Source of the DNA: an uncultured Collinsella sp. | GTDB taxonomy: Bacteria > Actinomycetota > Coriobacteriia > Coriobacteriales > Coriobacteriaceae | Direction of reading: 5' to 3' | Length of the DNA stretch: 14,726 nucleotides | Assembly: GCA_959020035.1 (NCBI GenBank) | Contig: CAUEQX010000033.1 | Span: forward strand, 1 to 14,726 | Shown: piece after piece, positions 1 through 7,221 of the stretch | Layout: each line of letters begins with the position of its first letter | How positions within the stretch are numbered: position 1 is the stretch's first letter | Program-made: the position numbers and the translations under genes | The notes under the pieces: generated by a model | The model's input: the letters and a program-made list of their open reading frames with translations, nothing else | The model's database searches: none | What the model was told of the DNA's origin: nothing

Positions 1-1
1 A

Positions 2-1300
2 TTACTCGGCGTCCTTGGCGGTCTCGTCGACCTCGGTCACCTTGGCGTTCTCGACCAGGTGGTCGACAGCCTTGGAGCGACGGATGGACTCGCGGACGGC
101 AGGCATGCGGCCATCGGCAATGAACTCGGCCTTGGAAGCCTCGACGTCCTTGACGCCGGCCTTCTCGAACTCGGCGTTGATGTCGTCCTCGGTAACCTCA
201 ATCTTGAGCTCACGGGCGAGGGCGTCCAGAGCCAGGGACTCACGGGCAACGTCGTTGGCCTGCTTGTGCAGGTCGCCGATGAACTGCTCCATGGTCAGAC
301 CGGAAGCGGGCAGCCAGGTGTCCAGAGTCATGCCGCGGGCAGCGAGATTGGACAGGAAGTTCTGGCCAAGCTCCTCAAAGACGGACTGCTCGTAGTCGGC
401 GTCCATCTCGTCGAGCTGCAGACGCTCGGCGAGAGCGGAGACGCAACGGTTCTCCTTCTCGGCCGGCAGGCGGGAAGCCTTGTCCTGCTCGATCTCGATC
501 TTGATGGCGTCGCGCATAGCGTCGATGCTGTCGAAGCCAAAGTCGGACTTGACGAGCTCGTCGGTGAGCTCGGGGGTGTTGCGGACCTTGATGCCCTTGA
601 CGGTGACCTCGACGGTGTGGGTCTCGGCCTCCTCGCCCTCCTCGACCTCGTCGGTCCAGGTGACGGTCTTGACGTCGTCAACGTTAGCGCCGATCAGGGC
701 CTCGTTGAACTCCTTGGGGTTGCTGTCGCTACCGGCGATGAGCATACGGCCCTCGGCGGCAAAGTTGTCGGCGTTCTCGACGGCCTTGAGGTCGACGGTC
801 ACATAGTCGTCAGCCTCGACGGCGCGACCCTCGACGTCCTCGAAGGTGGCACGGTAGTTGAGGAGCATCTCGACCTGGTTGTTGATCTCGGACTCGGTGA
901 CCTCCGCGGGGGGCATCTCGATCTCGACGGCGTCGAAGGAGGAGAGCTCAGCAGCAGGACGCAGGGAGAACTCGACGGTGTAGGTGTAGTCCTCGTGATC
1001 CTTGGCGAGGTCGAGCTCCTTGTAGTCACCGTTCTTGGTGGGGACGATGTCCAGCTCGTTGAGGACGGCGGGCTCGTTGGCGTCGATCAGGTCGTTGGTG
1101 GCCTGAGCGAGGGTAGCCTCGGCGCCAAGAGCGGAGTCGATGACCGGACGGGGAGCCTTACCGGCGCGGAAGCCCGGGAAGCGGTACTTCTTGGCGGTGT
1201 CCTTGTAGGCCTTTTTGATCGCGGCGTCGACGTCGGCGGCCGGGATGGTGACCGTAGCGGTGAGCTTGGCGTCCTTGACGTCAGAAGCGGTGATGTTCAA
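2..1300 (-). CDS. tig: Trigger factor, ribosome-associated chaperone and prolyl isomerase
   Basis: Trigger factor binds the ribosome exit tunnel and shields nascent chains; it also carries a peptidyl-prolyl isomerase domain. The ribosome-docking signature GFRAGKAP sits at residues 43-50, the same numbering as in E. coli. The FKBP-like domain begins near VEADDYVTVDL, and the C-terminal part is helical and charged, ending DETAKDAE before TAA. I chose a TTG start at 1298-1300. It has a perfect AGGAGG 6 nt upstream and gives 432 aa, the usual family length. An in-frame ATG at 1313-1315 would add five residues but would put the Shine-Dalgarno inside the coding sequence; a GTG at 1301-1303 lies too close to it. 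Codon use is strongly biased towards C/G-ending codons, as in a highly expressed gene. The gene lies 91 bp downstream of tRNA-Leu on the same strand. Identity is certain; only the start is open. Confidence 0.96.
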   Translation of the reverse strand: MNITASDVKDAKLTATVTIPAADVDAAIKKAYKDTAKKYRFPGFRAGKAPRPVIDSALGAEATLAQATNDLIDANEPAVLNELDIVPTKNGDYKELDLAKDHEDYTYTVEFSLRPAAELSSFDAVEIEMPPAEVTESEINNQVEMLLNYRATFEDVEGRAVEADDYVTVDLKAVENADNFAAEGRMLIAGSDSNPKEFNEALIGANVDDVKTVTWTDEVEEGEEAETHTVEVTVKGIKVRNTPELTDELVKSDFGFDSIDAMRDAIKIEIEQDKASRLPAEKENRCVSALAERLQLDEMDADYEQSVFEELGQNFLSNLAARGMTLDTWLPASGLTMEQFIGDLHKQANDVARESLALDALARELKIEVTEDDINAEFEKAGVKDVEASKAEFIADGRMPAVRESIRRSKAVDHLVENAKVTEVDETAKDAE

Positions 1301-1306
1301 CACGTT

Positions 1307-1312
1307 CCTCCT
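1307..1312 (-). promoter_or_regulatory. Shine-Dalgarno of tig (decides start)
   Basis: Perfect AGGAGG on the minus strand, 6 nt before TTG (1298-1300) and 3 nt before GTG (1301-1303). It overlaps codons 2-3 of the alternative ATG at 1313-1315, which favours the TTG start. Confidence 0.75.
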
Positions 1313-1391
1313 CATACTGCCCAGCTTATCTGAGGTGCTGGTACCTTTATGCAACAAAGAGTCGCGACGGCGGGAGCCGACGCAGGTGCGT

Positions 1392-1475
1392 TGGTGCGGG
1401 CGAAAGGACTCGAACCTTCACGGGAATCCCACCAGAACCTAAATCTGGCGCGTCTACCAATTCCGCCACGCCCGC
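1392..1475 (-). tRNA. tRNA-Leu(UAG)
   Basis: The 84-nt gene folds into a class II cloverleaf. The acceptor GCGGGCG (1469-1475) pairs with CGCCCGC (1396-1402), followed by discriminator A and an encoded CCA (1392-1394). The anticodon stem CCAGA/TCTGG encloses loop TTTAGGT, giving anticodon TAG (1439-1441), which reads CUA and other CUN codons. The D-loop (TTGGTAGACGC) and the long variable arm are typical of leucine tRNAs, and the T-arm carries GTTCGAGTCC. It lies just upstream of tig on the same strand and could share a transcript with it, since I see no terminator in the 91-nt gap. Confidence 0.97.
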
Positions 1476-1494
1476 ATGAGCGCACAGACAAGGA

Positions 1495-1500
1495 ATGATA
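1495..1500 (-). promoter_or_regulatory. Possible -10 box for tRNA-Leu/tig
   Basis: TATCAT lies 19 nt upstream of the first base of tRNA-Leu, a suitable distance for a tRNA promoter. No good -35 box stands 16-18 nt further upstream; a TTGTCG is present but too close. The call rests on the -10 and its position only. Confidence 0.35.
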
Positions 1501-1571
1501 GCAGATACGAACGACAAGCGCACGCACACCTTTTACAGGCTCACGACCTCACCACGAGTTGCAGTGGAGCA

Positions 1572-1654
1572 GGGTAGCTAATTTGGGACGGGGCTTTTTT
1601 AGCTACCCCCACAAGCGAGGTAGCTAAAAAAGCCCCGTCCCAAATTAGCTACCC
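1572..1654. repeat. Perfect 36-bp inverted repeat with 11-nt spacer
   Basis: The arms at 1572-1607 and 1619-1654 are exact reverse complements over 36 bp, separated by 11 nt. Each arm has substructure: GGTAGCTA and its complement TAGCTACC bound a 19-nt core (1581-1599, ATTTGGGACGGGGCTTTTT). The structure is therefore two head-to-head copies of a small element with its own terminal inverted repeats. It lies in the gap between the molybdenum hydroxylase operon and tRNA-Leu. In RNA it would form a very stable hairpin from either strand, so it may stop transcription leaving the operon. It is probably a dispersed non-coding palindromic element of the MITE or REP kind; no transposase is present here. 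Confidence 0.85.
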
Positions 1655-1668
1655 CCATCGGCTATCCT

Positions 1669-1704
1669 CTGCAGCCCACAATTCGGTCGAAAAGTGGGCT
1701 GCAG
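1669..1704. repeat. 11-bp inverted repeat hairpin
   Basis: CTGCAGCCCAC (1669-1679) is repeated as its reverse complement at 1694-1704 around a 14-nt loop. It lies 37 bp downstream of the molybdenum hydroxylase stop codon and 14 bp from the larger inverted repeat. The position suits a transcription terminator, but no T-run follows the stem directly on the minus strand. It may instead be a further small palindromic repeat. Confidence 0.7.
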
Positions 1705-1741
1705 TTTCCCCGGGCTAGACAAAGAGCGGCGGCCTGCTCGT

Positions 1742-4573
1742 CTACTCCCCCAGCAGGGCCTTCTCGGGCGTGATCGGCAGCGAGCGAACCTGGTGGCCAG
1801 TGGCGTGTGCCACGGCCGAGGCCACGGCGGCGAGCGGCGTGTTGATGACGACCTCGCCGATCGACTTGGCGCCAAACGGGCCCGTCGGCTCGTAGCTCGG
1901 CTCAACGGCCACGCGAATGCTGCCGATATCCAGGCGCGTGGGTAACTTGTAGCTCATAAAGCTGCCGGTGCGCAGGCGGCCGCGGTCGTCGTGCTCGACG
2001 ATCTCGTAGAGCGCGTGGCCGATACCCTGGGCAATGCCGCCCTCGGCCTGGACGCGCGCGAGCGCCTCGTTGATCACGGTGCCGCAGTCCACAGCCGCCG
2101 CGTAATCCACCACGGTCACCTTGCCGGTGGCCTTGTCGACCTCGACCTCGGCAATGCCGGCCATAAACGGCGGAGGCGAAACGGGCAGGCAGGCAGAAGC
2201 ATGCGAGGTGAGTGCGTCGCCGCCCGCGATGTTCTTGACGCACAGGTTGGCAAAGTCGCGCAGCGTGAGGTAGCGGTTCTGCTCACGCGCGGCACGCTCG
2301 TCGGACAGGCGCACGTACTGACCATCGAAGACCACGTCGGCGGCGTCCACATCCCACATCTGGGCGGCCTTGGCGCAAATCTTCTCGCGCAGCTCGGTCG
2401 CGGCGTTCTTGGCGGCAAGGCCCGTCACGTACGTGCCCGAGCTCGCGTACGAGCCGGCGTCGAACGGCGACACGTCGGTGTCCACGCCGCGCACCACGAT
2501 CAGCGAGCTCTCCACACCCAGCTCCTCGGCGGCAATCTGCGCCAGGATCGTGTCGACGCCCATGCCGTTTTCGGTGGCGCCGGTGCCGATGGTAATGAAG
2601 CCGTCCTCTTCCAAGCGCATGTCGATGCCGGCGATATCCACGTTGGAGATGCCCGAGCCCTGCATGGTGAGCGCACAGCCCAGAGCACGCACACGGTCGC
2701 CCAGGTCGACGGCTAGCGGCTTGTCGCGCCAACCGATCATGTCCATCGCACGCAGCAGGCAGCGGTCGAGCGCGCAGGCGTTGAGCTTCTCGTTGTAGTA
2801 CTGCGGCATGATCTCGCCCTCGCGCACGATGTTCTTAAGGCGCAAGTCGGCGGGGTCCATGTGCAGCATGTCGGCGAGCTCGTTAACGGCGCTCTCCACG
2901 GCAAACTGGCCCTGGGTGGCACCGTAGCCGCGATACGCGCCGCCGCGGTTGGTGTTGGTGTAGACGGCGTCCCACCTAAAGCGGCTCGCCTTCACATGGT
3001 TGTAGATCGGCAGACTCTTGTGGCCCGAAAGGCCGATCGTCGTGGTGGCGTGCTCGCCGTACGCGCCGGCGTTGGACAGCGTGTGCAGATCGATGGCCGT
3101 GATGGTGCCGTCGTTCATGGCGCCCAGCTTAACGGTCATCTGCATCTGGTGGCGCGAGTTGCCCGCGGTGATGGTCTCCTCGCGGGTGTAGCAGCAGTAG
3201 CTCGGACGGCCGGTCTGCTGTGTCACGAACGCCACGAAGATTTCGCAGCAGCCCGTCTGCTTGGAGCCAAAGCCGCCACCAATGCGCGGCTTAATGACTT
3301 GCACCTGCGACTGCGGAATATCGAGCGACTGCGCGACCATGCGGCGCACGTGGAAGGGCACCTGCGTGGAGGTGGTCACCGAAATGCGGCCGAAGGCGTC
3401 GGTCGTCGCGAAGGCACGGAAGGTCTCCATGGGCGCGGTCTGGGTGGCCTGGCTGGTGTAGGTGCGCTCAAAGACGATGTCGCTCTGGGCGAAGGCCTCG
3501 TCCAAGTCGCCAAAATCGCTGGTACCGCTGCACACCAGGTTACGAGCAACGTCGCCGCCCTGCGGGAACATAAAGGTCACGTCGCCCTCGGGGTGGACAA
3601 CGATGTCGTTATCGAGTGCCTGGGTAAAGTCGAGCAGCGGCTCGAGCACCTCATAGTCGACCTTAATGAGTTTGAGCGCCTTGTCGGCAGCCTCCTCGGT
3701 CTCGGCGGCGACGATCGCCACTTCCTCGTTTTGGTAACGGACGAGGTTCTCGAGAATCAGGCGGTCGTAGGGACTCGGCTGCGGATAGCTCTGCCCGGCG
3801 ATGGTAAAGCGGCGCTTGGGCACGTCCTCGTAGGTGTAGACGCCCACGACGCCCGGCACCTTAAGGGCGCGAGACGTGTCGATGGAGCGGATCTTGGCGC
3901 GGGCATAGGGGCTGCGCTTGAGCTTGACGATCAGGGCGCCGGCGGGCACCATATCGCCGGTGTAGACCGGACGACCCTCGAGCAGGGCCTTCGAGTCCTT
4001 CTTGGGCTGCTTGTGGGTGATCTGCTTGTAGGAGACGCCGTCAGAGCTCGTGTCGTTGACGGGCAGCTCAGGCATCTCAAAGCCAACCTGCACGCCGGAC
4101 TCGTTGAGGAAGCGCACGATAGCGCGCAGCTGGCTCTCGTAGCCGCTGCAGCGGCAAAGGTTACCGGCAAGCTGACGTGAGAGCTCCTCACGCGTGGCGA
4201 CGAGGCTCGGGTCCTCCTTGGCGGCGCGGGCAAGCGCCAGCACGTTCATGATAAGGCCGGGGGCGCAAAAACCGCACTGCTCGGCGCCTTCGGCAGCCAT
4301 CGCACGGGCAAGCGCCTCGGACTCGGCCTTGAGGCCCTCGAGCGTGGTGATGGAGCGGCCCTCGACGCGCGCGGCGGGAACCGAGCAGCTCAGAACCGGG
4401 TCGCCGTCGAGCCACACCGTGCACAGGCCGCAGTTGGTGGTTTCGCAGGCACAGCGCACCGACGCGCAACCCTGCTCGCGCAGCAGCGCAAAGAGCATGG
4501 TGTCAGGGGCAATCTGAACCTTGACCTTGCGGCCGTTGAGCGTAAAGGAAAGATCGATGAGTTTGGCAGCCAT
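1742..4573 (-). CDS. Xanthine dehydrogenase-family molybdenum hydroxylase, fused 2Fe-2S and Mo-binding subunit
   Basis: This 943-aa enzyme belongs to the xanthine oxidase/aldehyde oxidoreductase family, which hydroxylates purines, aldehydes or N-heterocycles at a molybdopterin site. Residues 1-150 hold two 2Fe-2S sites: the plant-type set C43-x4-C48-x2-C51-x11-C63, and C100-x2-C103 with C140-x-C142. The catalytic part starts near residue 195. GGGFGSKQ (432-439) and RGYGATQGQ (548-556) are molybdopterin-contact motifs, and E907 in GAKSIGE matches the family's catalytic glutamate. Small-cluster and Mo domains are fused as in Desulfovibrio aldehyde oxidoreductase, but the FAD subunit is a separate gene upstream. 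The ATG overlaps that gene's stop by one base (TAATG), with GAGG 7 nt upstream, so translation is probably coupled. Substrate cannot be read from sequence; purines are plausible. It could be a selenium-dependent hydroxylase with labile Se, but the dedicated accessory genes yqeB/yqeC are not in the window. Confidence 0.92.
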   Translation of the reverse strand: MAAKLIDLSFTLNGRKVKVQIAPDTMLFALLREQGCASVRCACETTNCGLCTVWLDGDPVLSCSVPAARVEGRSITTLEGLKAESEALARAMAAEGAEQCGFCAPGLIMNVLALARAAKEDPSLVATREELSRQLAGNLCRCSGYESQLRAIVRFLNESGVQVGFEMPELPVNDTSSDGVSYKQITHKQPKKDSKALLEGRPVYTGDMVPAGALIVKLKRSPYARAKIRSIDTSRALKVPGVVGVYTYEDVPKRRFTIAGQSYPQPSPYDRLILENLVRYQNEEVAIVAAETEEAADKALKLIKVDYEVLEPLLDFTQALDNDIVVHPEGDVTFMFPQGGDVARNLVCSGTSDFGDLDEAFAQSDIVFERTYTSQATQTAPMETFRAFATTDAFGRISVTTSTQVPFHVRRMVAQSLDIPQSQVQVIKPRIGGGFGSKQTGCCEIFVAFVTQQTGRPSYCCYTREETITAGNSRHQMQMTVKLGAMNDGTITAIDLHTLSNAGAYGEHATTTIGLSGHKSLPIYNHVKASRFRWDAVYTNTNRGGAYRGYGATQGQFAVESAVNELADMLHMDPADLRLKNIVREGEIMPQYYNEKLNACALDRCLLRAMDMIGWRDKPLAVDLGDRVRALGCALTMQGSGISNVDIAGIDMRLEEDGFITIGTGATENGMGVDTILAQIAAEELGVESSLIVVRGVDTDVSPFDAGSYASSGTYVTGLAAKNAATELREKICAKAAQMWDVDAADVVFDGQYVRLSDERAAREQNRYLTLRDFANLCVKNIAGGDALTSHASACLPVSPPPFMAGIAEVEVDKATGKVTVVDYAAAVDCGTVINEALARVQAEGGIAQGIGHALYEIVEHDDRGRLRTGSFMSYKLPTRLDIGSIRVAVEPSYEPTGPFGAKSIGEVVINTPLAAVASAVAHATGHQVRSLPITPEKALLGE

Positions 4574-5487
4574 TAGCGCACCTCGCTAGAATCGACGCCG
4601 GGCACGCGGCGGCAGGAATACTCGTCCGTGGCGAACTTAGGGATCTGCACGGTCTCGAGCTCGCGGGCAAGCGCGGCCGAAAGCTCGATGCCGGCGGCGC
4701 GGCGCACGGCCTGCACGGCAAGCGGCGCCGAGATGCGACGGCGGTACTCGGCTGAGCCCCACAGGTTGGTGCCGTAGCTCAGCGCGTGCACGGACGCGGC
4801 AAGGGCACGCAGCTCATCCTCGGAAGGCCGCTCGTTCACCAGGCCGCATGCCTCGCCCTGCAGCAGGGTCGCACGCAGCGGGCGGGCGCCCACGGTGACA
4901 TGCCATCTGTTGTCCCACCAGGCGGCGGTGACATTGAGCGAGGGGAAGTCGGTCGCGGCCTTGCGCACAGCCTCATAGCTTGCGCGGTAATCGTGCTTAA
5001 CGACCACCACGTGCTCGATCACGTCGCGCACGTAGCCCATGTCCACGAACTCGGCGAGCGGCACGCGACCGGCACCCGTCAGCTCAACATAGGAATCGAG
5101 CGCGAGAAAGGCGGAGAGAACGTCCGAGAAGCCAAAGCGGCCGTAGATGCTGCCGCCCACCGTGGCGGTATTGCGCAGCTGCACGCCCACGATGTCATGG
5201 ACGGCGAACTCAAAGACATTGTTGACAAGCACGTTGAGCCCGGCATGACGCTCGAGCTGGCGCAGGGTGCACATGGCACCGATGCGAAACTCGGTCTCGG
5301 TCTCCTCGATCTGATCGAGTCCGCAGGCCGAAAGGTCAATCGCCGTCGCCACACGACGCGAACCCAGGCGCATCCAGATGCCGCCGCCCACAATCTTGTT
5401 GTTGCGGTTCTTCTGCAAGAGCTCATAGGCTTCGGCCGCGTTTCCAACACGGACGTAGGTACCGAACTTGAGCACGTTCTCCCCCAT
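4573..5487 (-). CDS. FAD-binding subunit of molybdenum hydroxylase
   Basis: This 304-aa protein is the FAD subunit (CoxM/XdhB-like) that passes electrons from the iron-sulphur clusters of the molybdenum subunit to an acceptor. The FAD pyrophosphate-contact segments are KIVGGGIWMRLG (31-42) and TATVGGSIYGRFGFSDVL (107-124). The second corresponds to the TIGGN-type motif of xanthine dehydrogenases. The C-terminal CO-dehydrogenase flavoprotein domain covers roughly residues 170-285. It is the first gene of a two-gene operon with the fused 2Fe-2S/Mo subunit. The ATG at 5485-5487 has only a weak GAAGAG upstream; an internal GTG four codons later, after GGGGGAG, is an alternative. No convincing promoter is seen in the 64 bp upstream. 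Acceptor specificity is unknown. Confidence 0.9.
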   Translation of the reverse strand: MGENVLKFGTYVRVGNAAEAYELLQKNRNNKIVGGGIWMRLGSRRVATAIDLSACGLDQIEETETEFRIGAMCTLRQLERHAGLNVLVNNVFEFAVHDIVGVQLRNTATVGGSIYGRFGFSDVLSAFLALDSYVELTGAGRVPLAEFVDMGYVRDVIEHVVVVKHDYRASYEAVRKAATDFPSLNVTAAWWDNRWHVTVGARPLRATLLQGEACGLVNERPSEDELRALAASVHALSYGTNLWGSAEYRRRISAPLAVQAVRRAAGIELSAALARELETVQIPKFATDEYSCRRVPGVDSSEVR

Positions 5488-5550
5488 CTCTTCACTTGTC
5501 CAGTACGTTTAAGTGTACCAAACGAGGGGGCACAGCCATCGTCACCATAG

Positions 5551-5583
5551 AAAAAGGCTCCCAGCCAGATAGCTGGGAGCCTT
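5551..5583 (-). terminator. Rho-independent terminator of gdhA
   Basis: A 12-bp stem AAGGCTCCCAGC / GCTGGGAGCCTT (5572-5583 with 5554-5565) has a 6-nt loop and continues into a run of T on the minus strand. It starts 25 bp after the gdhA stop codon and separates gdhA from the FAD subunit gene. Confidence 0.92.
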
Positions 5584-5608
5584 ATCGCATGCTATGTCGA
5601 GCAAAGAT

Positions 5609-6964
5609 TTAGCAGACGCCCTGGGCGAGCATGGCGTCGGCGACCTTCAGGAAGCCGGCGATGTTGGCGCCCATGACAAAGTTGCCCTCCTGGCCGTACT
5701 CCTTGGCGGTGTCGTCCACGTTGTGGAACATGCCGCGCATGAGCTGCTCGAGCTTGCCGTCGACCTCCTCGAAGGTCCAGGACAGGTGCTCGGCGTTCTG
5801 GCTCATCTCCAGGCCGGACACGAGCACGCCACCGGCGTTGGCAGCCTTACCGGGCATAAAGGCGACGCCGTTCTCCTGGAAGTAGGTCGTGGCCTCGATG
5901 GTCGTGGGCATGTTCGCGCCCTCGCCGACCACCTTGCAGCCGTTGGCGACAAGCGCCTGGGCGTCCTCGAGCAGCAGCGTGTTCTCGCGAGCGCAGGGCA
6001 GCGCGATGTCGCAAGGCAGCTGCCAAACGCCACGGCCGTCGCCCTCGTGCCACACGGCGTTGGGCTTCTCGTCAACGTACATAGCGAGCGTAACACCCTT
6101 GTCGTGGCCGGAGCGCTTCTTGTTGTAGATGTGCTCGAGCACGGTGTAATCGATGCCGTCGGGATCCTCGACCCAGCCGTGGGTATCGGAGCAGGCGAGC
6201 ACCTTGCCGCCGAGCTGGGAGACCTTCTGGACGGCGTAGATGGCAACGTTGCCGGAGCCATGAACGACGACGTTCTTGCCCTCGAAGGAGTCGCCGCGGC
6301 TCTTGAGGTACTCGTCCACAAAGTAAACCAGACCGTAACCGGTGGCCTCGGTACGGGCGAGCGACCCGCCAAAGGAAAGGCCCTTGCCGGTAAGGACGCC
6401 GGTCCACTCGTTGGTCAGGCGCTTGTACTGACCGAACAGGTAGGCAACCTCGCGGCCGCCAACGCCCAGGTCGCCGGCGGGAACGTCGGTGTTGGGGCCA
6501 ATATGGCGATAGAGCTCGGTCATGAAGGACTGGCAGAAGTGCATGATCTCGTTGTTGGACTTGCCCTTGGGGTCAAAGTCGGAGCCGCCCTTGCCGCCGC
6601 CCATGGGAAGGGTGGTCAGGCTGTTCTTGAGGATCTGCTCCAAACCCAGGAACTTGAGCATGCCCAGGGTGACCGTCGGGTTAAAGCGCAGGCCGCCCTT
6701 GTAGGGTCCAATGGCAGAGTTGAACTCGACGCGATAGCCGCGGTTGACCTGGACCTTGCCCTGGTCGTCGACCCAGGGAACACGGAACATGACGATGCGC
6801 TCGGGCTCGACGAGGCGCTCCAGCAGGGCGGCCTCCTCGTACTCGGGGTGGGCGTCGAGTGCCGGCTGGATGGTGCCGAGGATCTCGGTCGCGGCCTGGA
6901 TGAACTCAGGCTGCTCGGGATAGCGGGCCTTGAGCTCTTCGAGAACTTTCTGCGTGTAGCTCAT
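5609..6964 (-). CDS. gdhA: Glutamate dehydrogenase, hexameric family I, probably NADP-dependent
   Basis: The enzyme reversibly converts 2-oxoglutarate and ammonium to glutamate in the cytoplasm. At 451 aa it matches the hexameric family (about 450 aa). PMGGGKGGSD (120-129) contains catalytic Lys125, and PAGDLGVGG (162-170) holds the conserved catalytic Asp165. The Rossmann fold has GSGNVA (236-241), and GEGANMP follows further on. The substrate-binding part contains PYKGGLRFNP. The ATG is preceded by GGAGG with a short 4-nt spacing. A long leader lies upstream and a strong terminator downstream, so it is probably monocistronic. Codon use is strongly biased, as in tig, indicating high expression. 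NADP rather than NAD preference is inferred from similarity to the anabolic E. coli-type enzyme. The gene seems unrelated to the selenium and molybdenum genes on either side. Confidence 0.96.
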   Translation of the reverse strand: MSYTQKVLEELKARYPEQPEFIQAATEILGTIQPALDAHPEYEEAALLERLVEPERIVMFRVPWVDDQGKVQVNRGYRVEFNSAIGPYKGGLRFNPTVTLGMLKFLGLEQILKNSLTTLPMGGGKGGSDFDPKGKSNNEIMHFCQSFMTELYRHIGPNTDVPAGDLGVGGREVAYLFGQYKRLTNEWTGVLTGKGLSFGGSLARTEATGYGLVYFVDEYLKSRGDSFEGKNVVVHGSGNVAIYAVQKVSQLGGKVLACSDTHGWVEDPDGIDYTVLEHIYNKKRSGHDKGVTLAMYVDEKPNAVWHEGDGRGVWQLPCDIALPCARENTLLLEDAQALVANGCKVVGEGANMPTTIEATTYFQENGVAFMPGKAANAGGVLVSGLEMSQNAEHLSWTFEEVDGKLEQLMRGMFHNVDDTAKEYGQEGNFVMGANIAGFLKVADAMLAQGVC

Positions 6965-6999
6965 GCTTCCTCCAATGATGGGAAACGAAAAATGTTGGT

Positions 7000-7020
7000 C
7001 GCGGCACCCTATGCGCCGCG
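7000..7020 (-). promoter_or_regulatory. Hairpin in gdhA leader
   Basis: CGCGGC and GCCGCG (7015-7020 and 7000-7005) form a 6-bp GC stem with a 9-nt loop, about 35 nt upstream of the gdhA start. ATTTTT follows shortly after on the minus strand. It may stabilise the leader or act as a weak attenuator; no known riboswitch is recognisable. Confidence 0.35.
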
Positions 7021-7037
7021 AGCTTTATCGTGTATGG

Positions 7038-7043
7038 ATAATA
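7038..7043 (-). promoter_or_regulatory. Possible gdhA -10 box
   Basis: TATTAT on the minus strand, 73 bp before the gdhA start codon, in a locally AT-richer stretch. No -35 box with good spacing is visible, so the promoter is tentative. Confidence 0.35.
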
Positions 7044-7145
7044 TCGCACTGTTGCGGCAAAGTTTCGCATAAGCCGACGAGCAGATGTTTCGTTTTGATT
7101 ACGATGCAGGTAGAAGCGTTTTTGAGTGTCTGACGCGCAAAACCC

Positions 7146-7180
7146 GTGTTTCAAACCTGTTTCGTCCACGTGTTCCAAAC
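7146..7180. repeat. Pair of 11-bp direct repeats upstream of gdhA
   Basis: GTGTTTCAAAC (7146-7156) and GTGTTCCAAAC (7170-7180) differ at one base and start 24 bp apart. They could be a regulator binding site for gdhA, lying about 100 bp upstream of the possible -10, but chance is not excluded. The rest of the gap, 7044-7145, shows nothing I can name. Confidence 0.35.
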
Positions 7181-7213
7181 CACCACATTGGGGACAGGCA
7201 CCTTTGTGGTGGT
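7179..7213. repeat. Small palindromic element, GGGGACAGGCACC type
   Basis: ACCACCACA (7179-7187) and its reverse complement TGTGGTGGT (7205-7213) bound the 17-nt core TTGGGGACAGGCACCTT (7188-7204). It lies directly after the stop codon of the DUF3343 gene (stop at 7222-7224). A TGGTGGTT at 7216-7223 offers an alternative pairing partner. The layout is the same as in each arm of the larger inverted repeat at 1572-1654: short terminal inverted repeats around a TTGGG(G)AC core. It may act as a weak terminator for the mobA operon. Confidence 0.7.
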
Positions 7214-7221
7214 GTTGGTGG

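Noticed and set aside
59..1333. 424-codon plus-strand open frame opposite tig
   Set aside because: Low-complexity Leu/Val/Gly/Asp-rich translation, mirror of a biased GC-rich gene; no domain and a certain gene on the other strand.
1572..1704. CRISPR array
   Set aside because: Only inverted copies with one 11-nt spacer, no regularly spaced direct repeats and no cas genes.
1645..1905. Minus-strand open frame covering the hairpin repeats and the end of the hydroxylase gene
   Set aside because: Arg/Ser-rich out-of-frame translation running through non-coding palindromes.
2861..4180. 439-codon plus-strand open frame opposite the molybdenum hydroxylase
   Set aside because: Antisense shadow; no recognisable domain.
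5594..7072. 492-codon plus-strand open frame opposite gdhA
   Set aside because: Longer than gdhA but repetitive in composition and fully antisense to a highly conserved gene; a codon-bias shadow.
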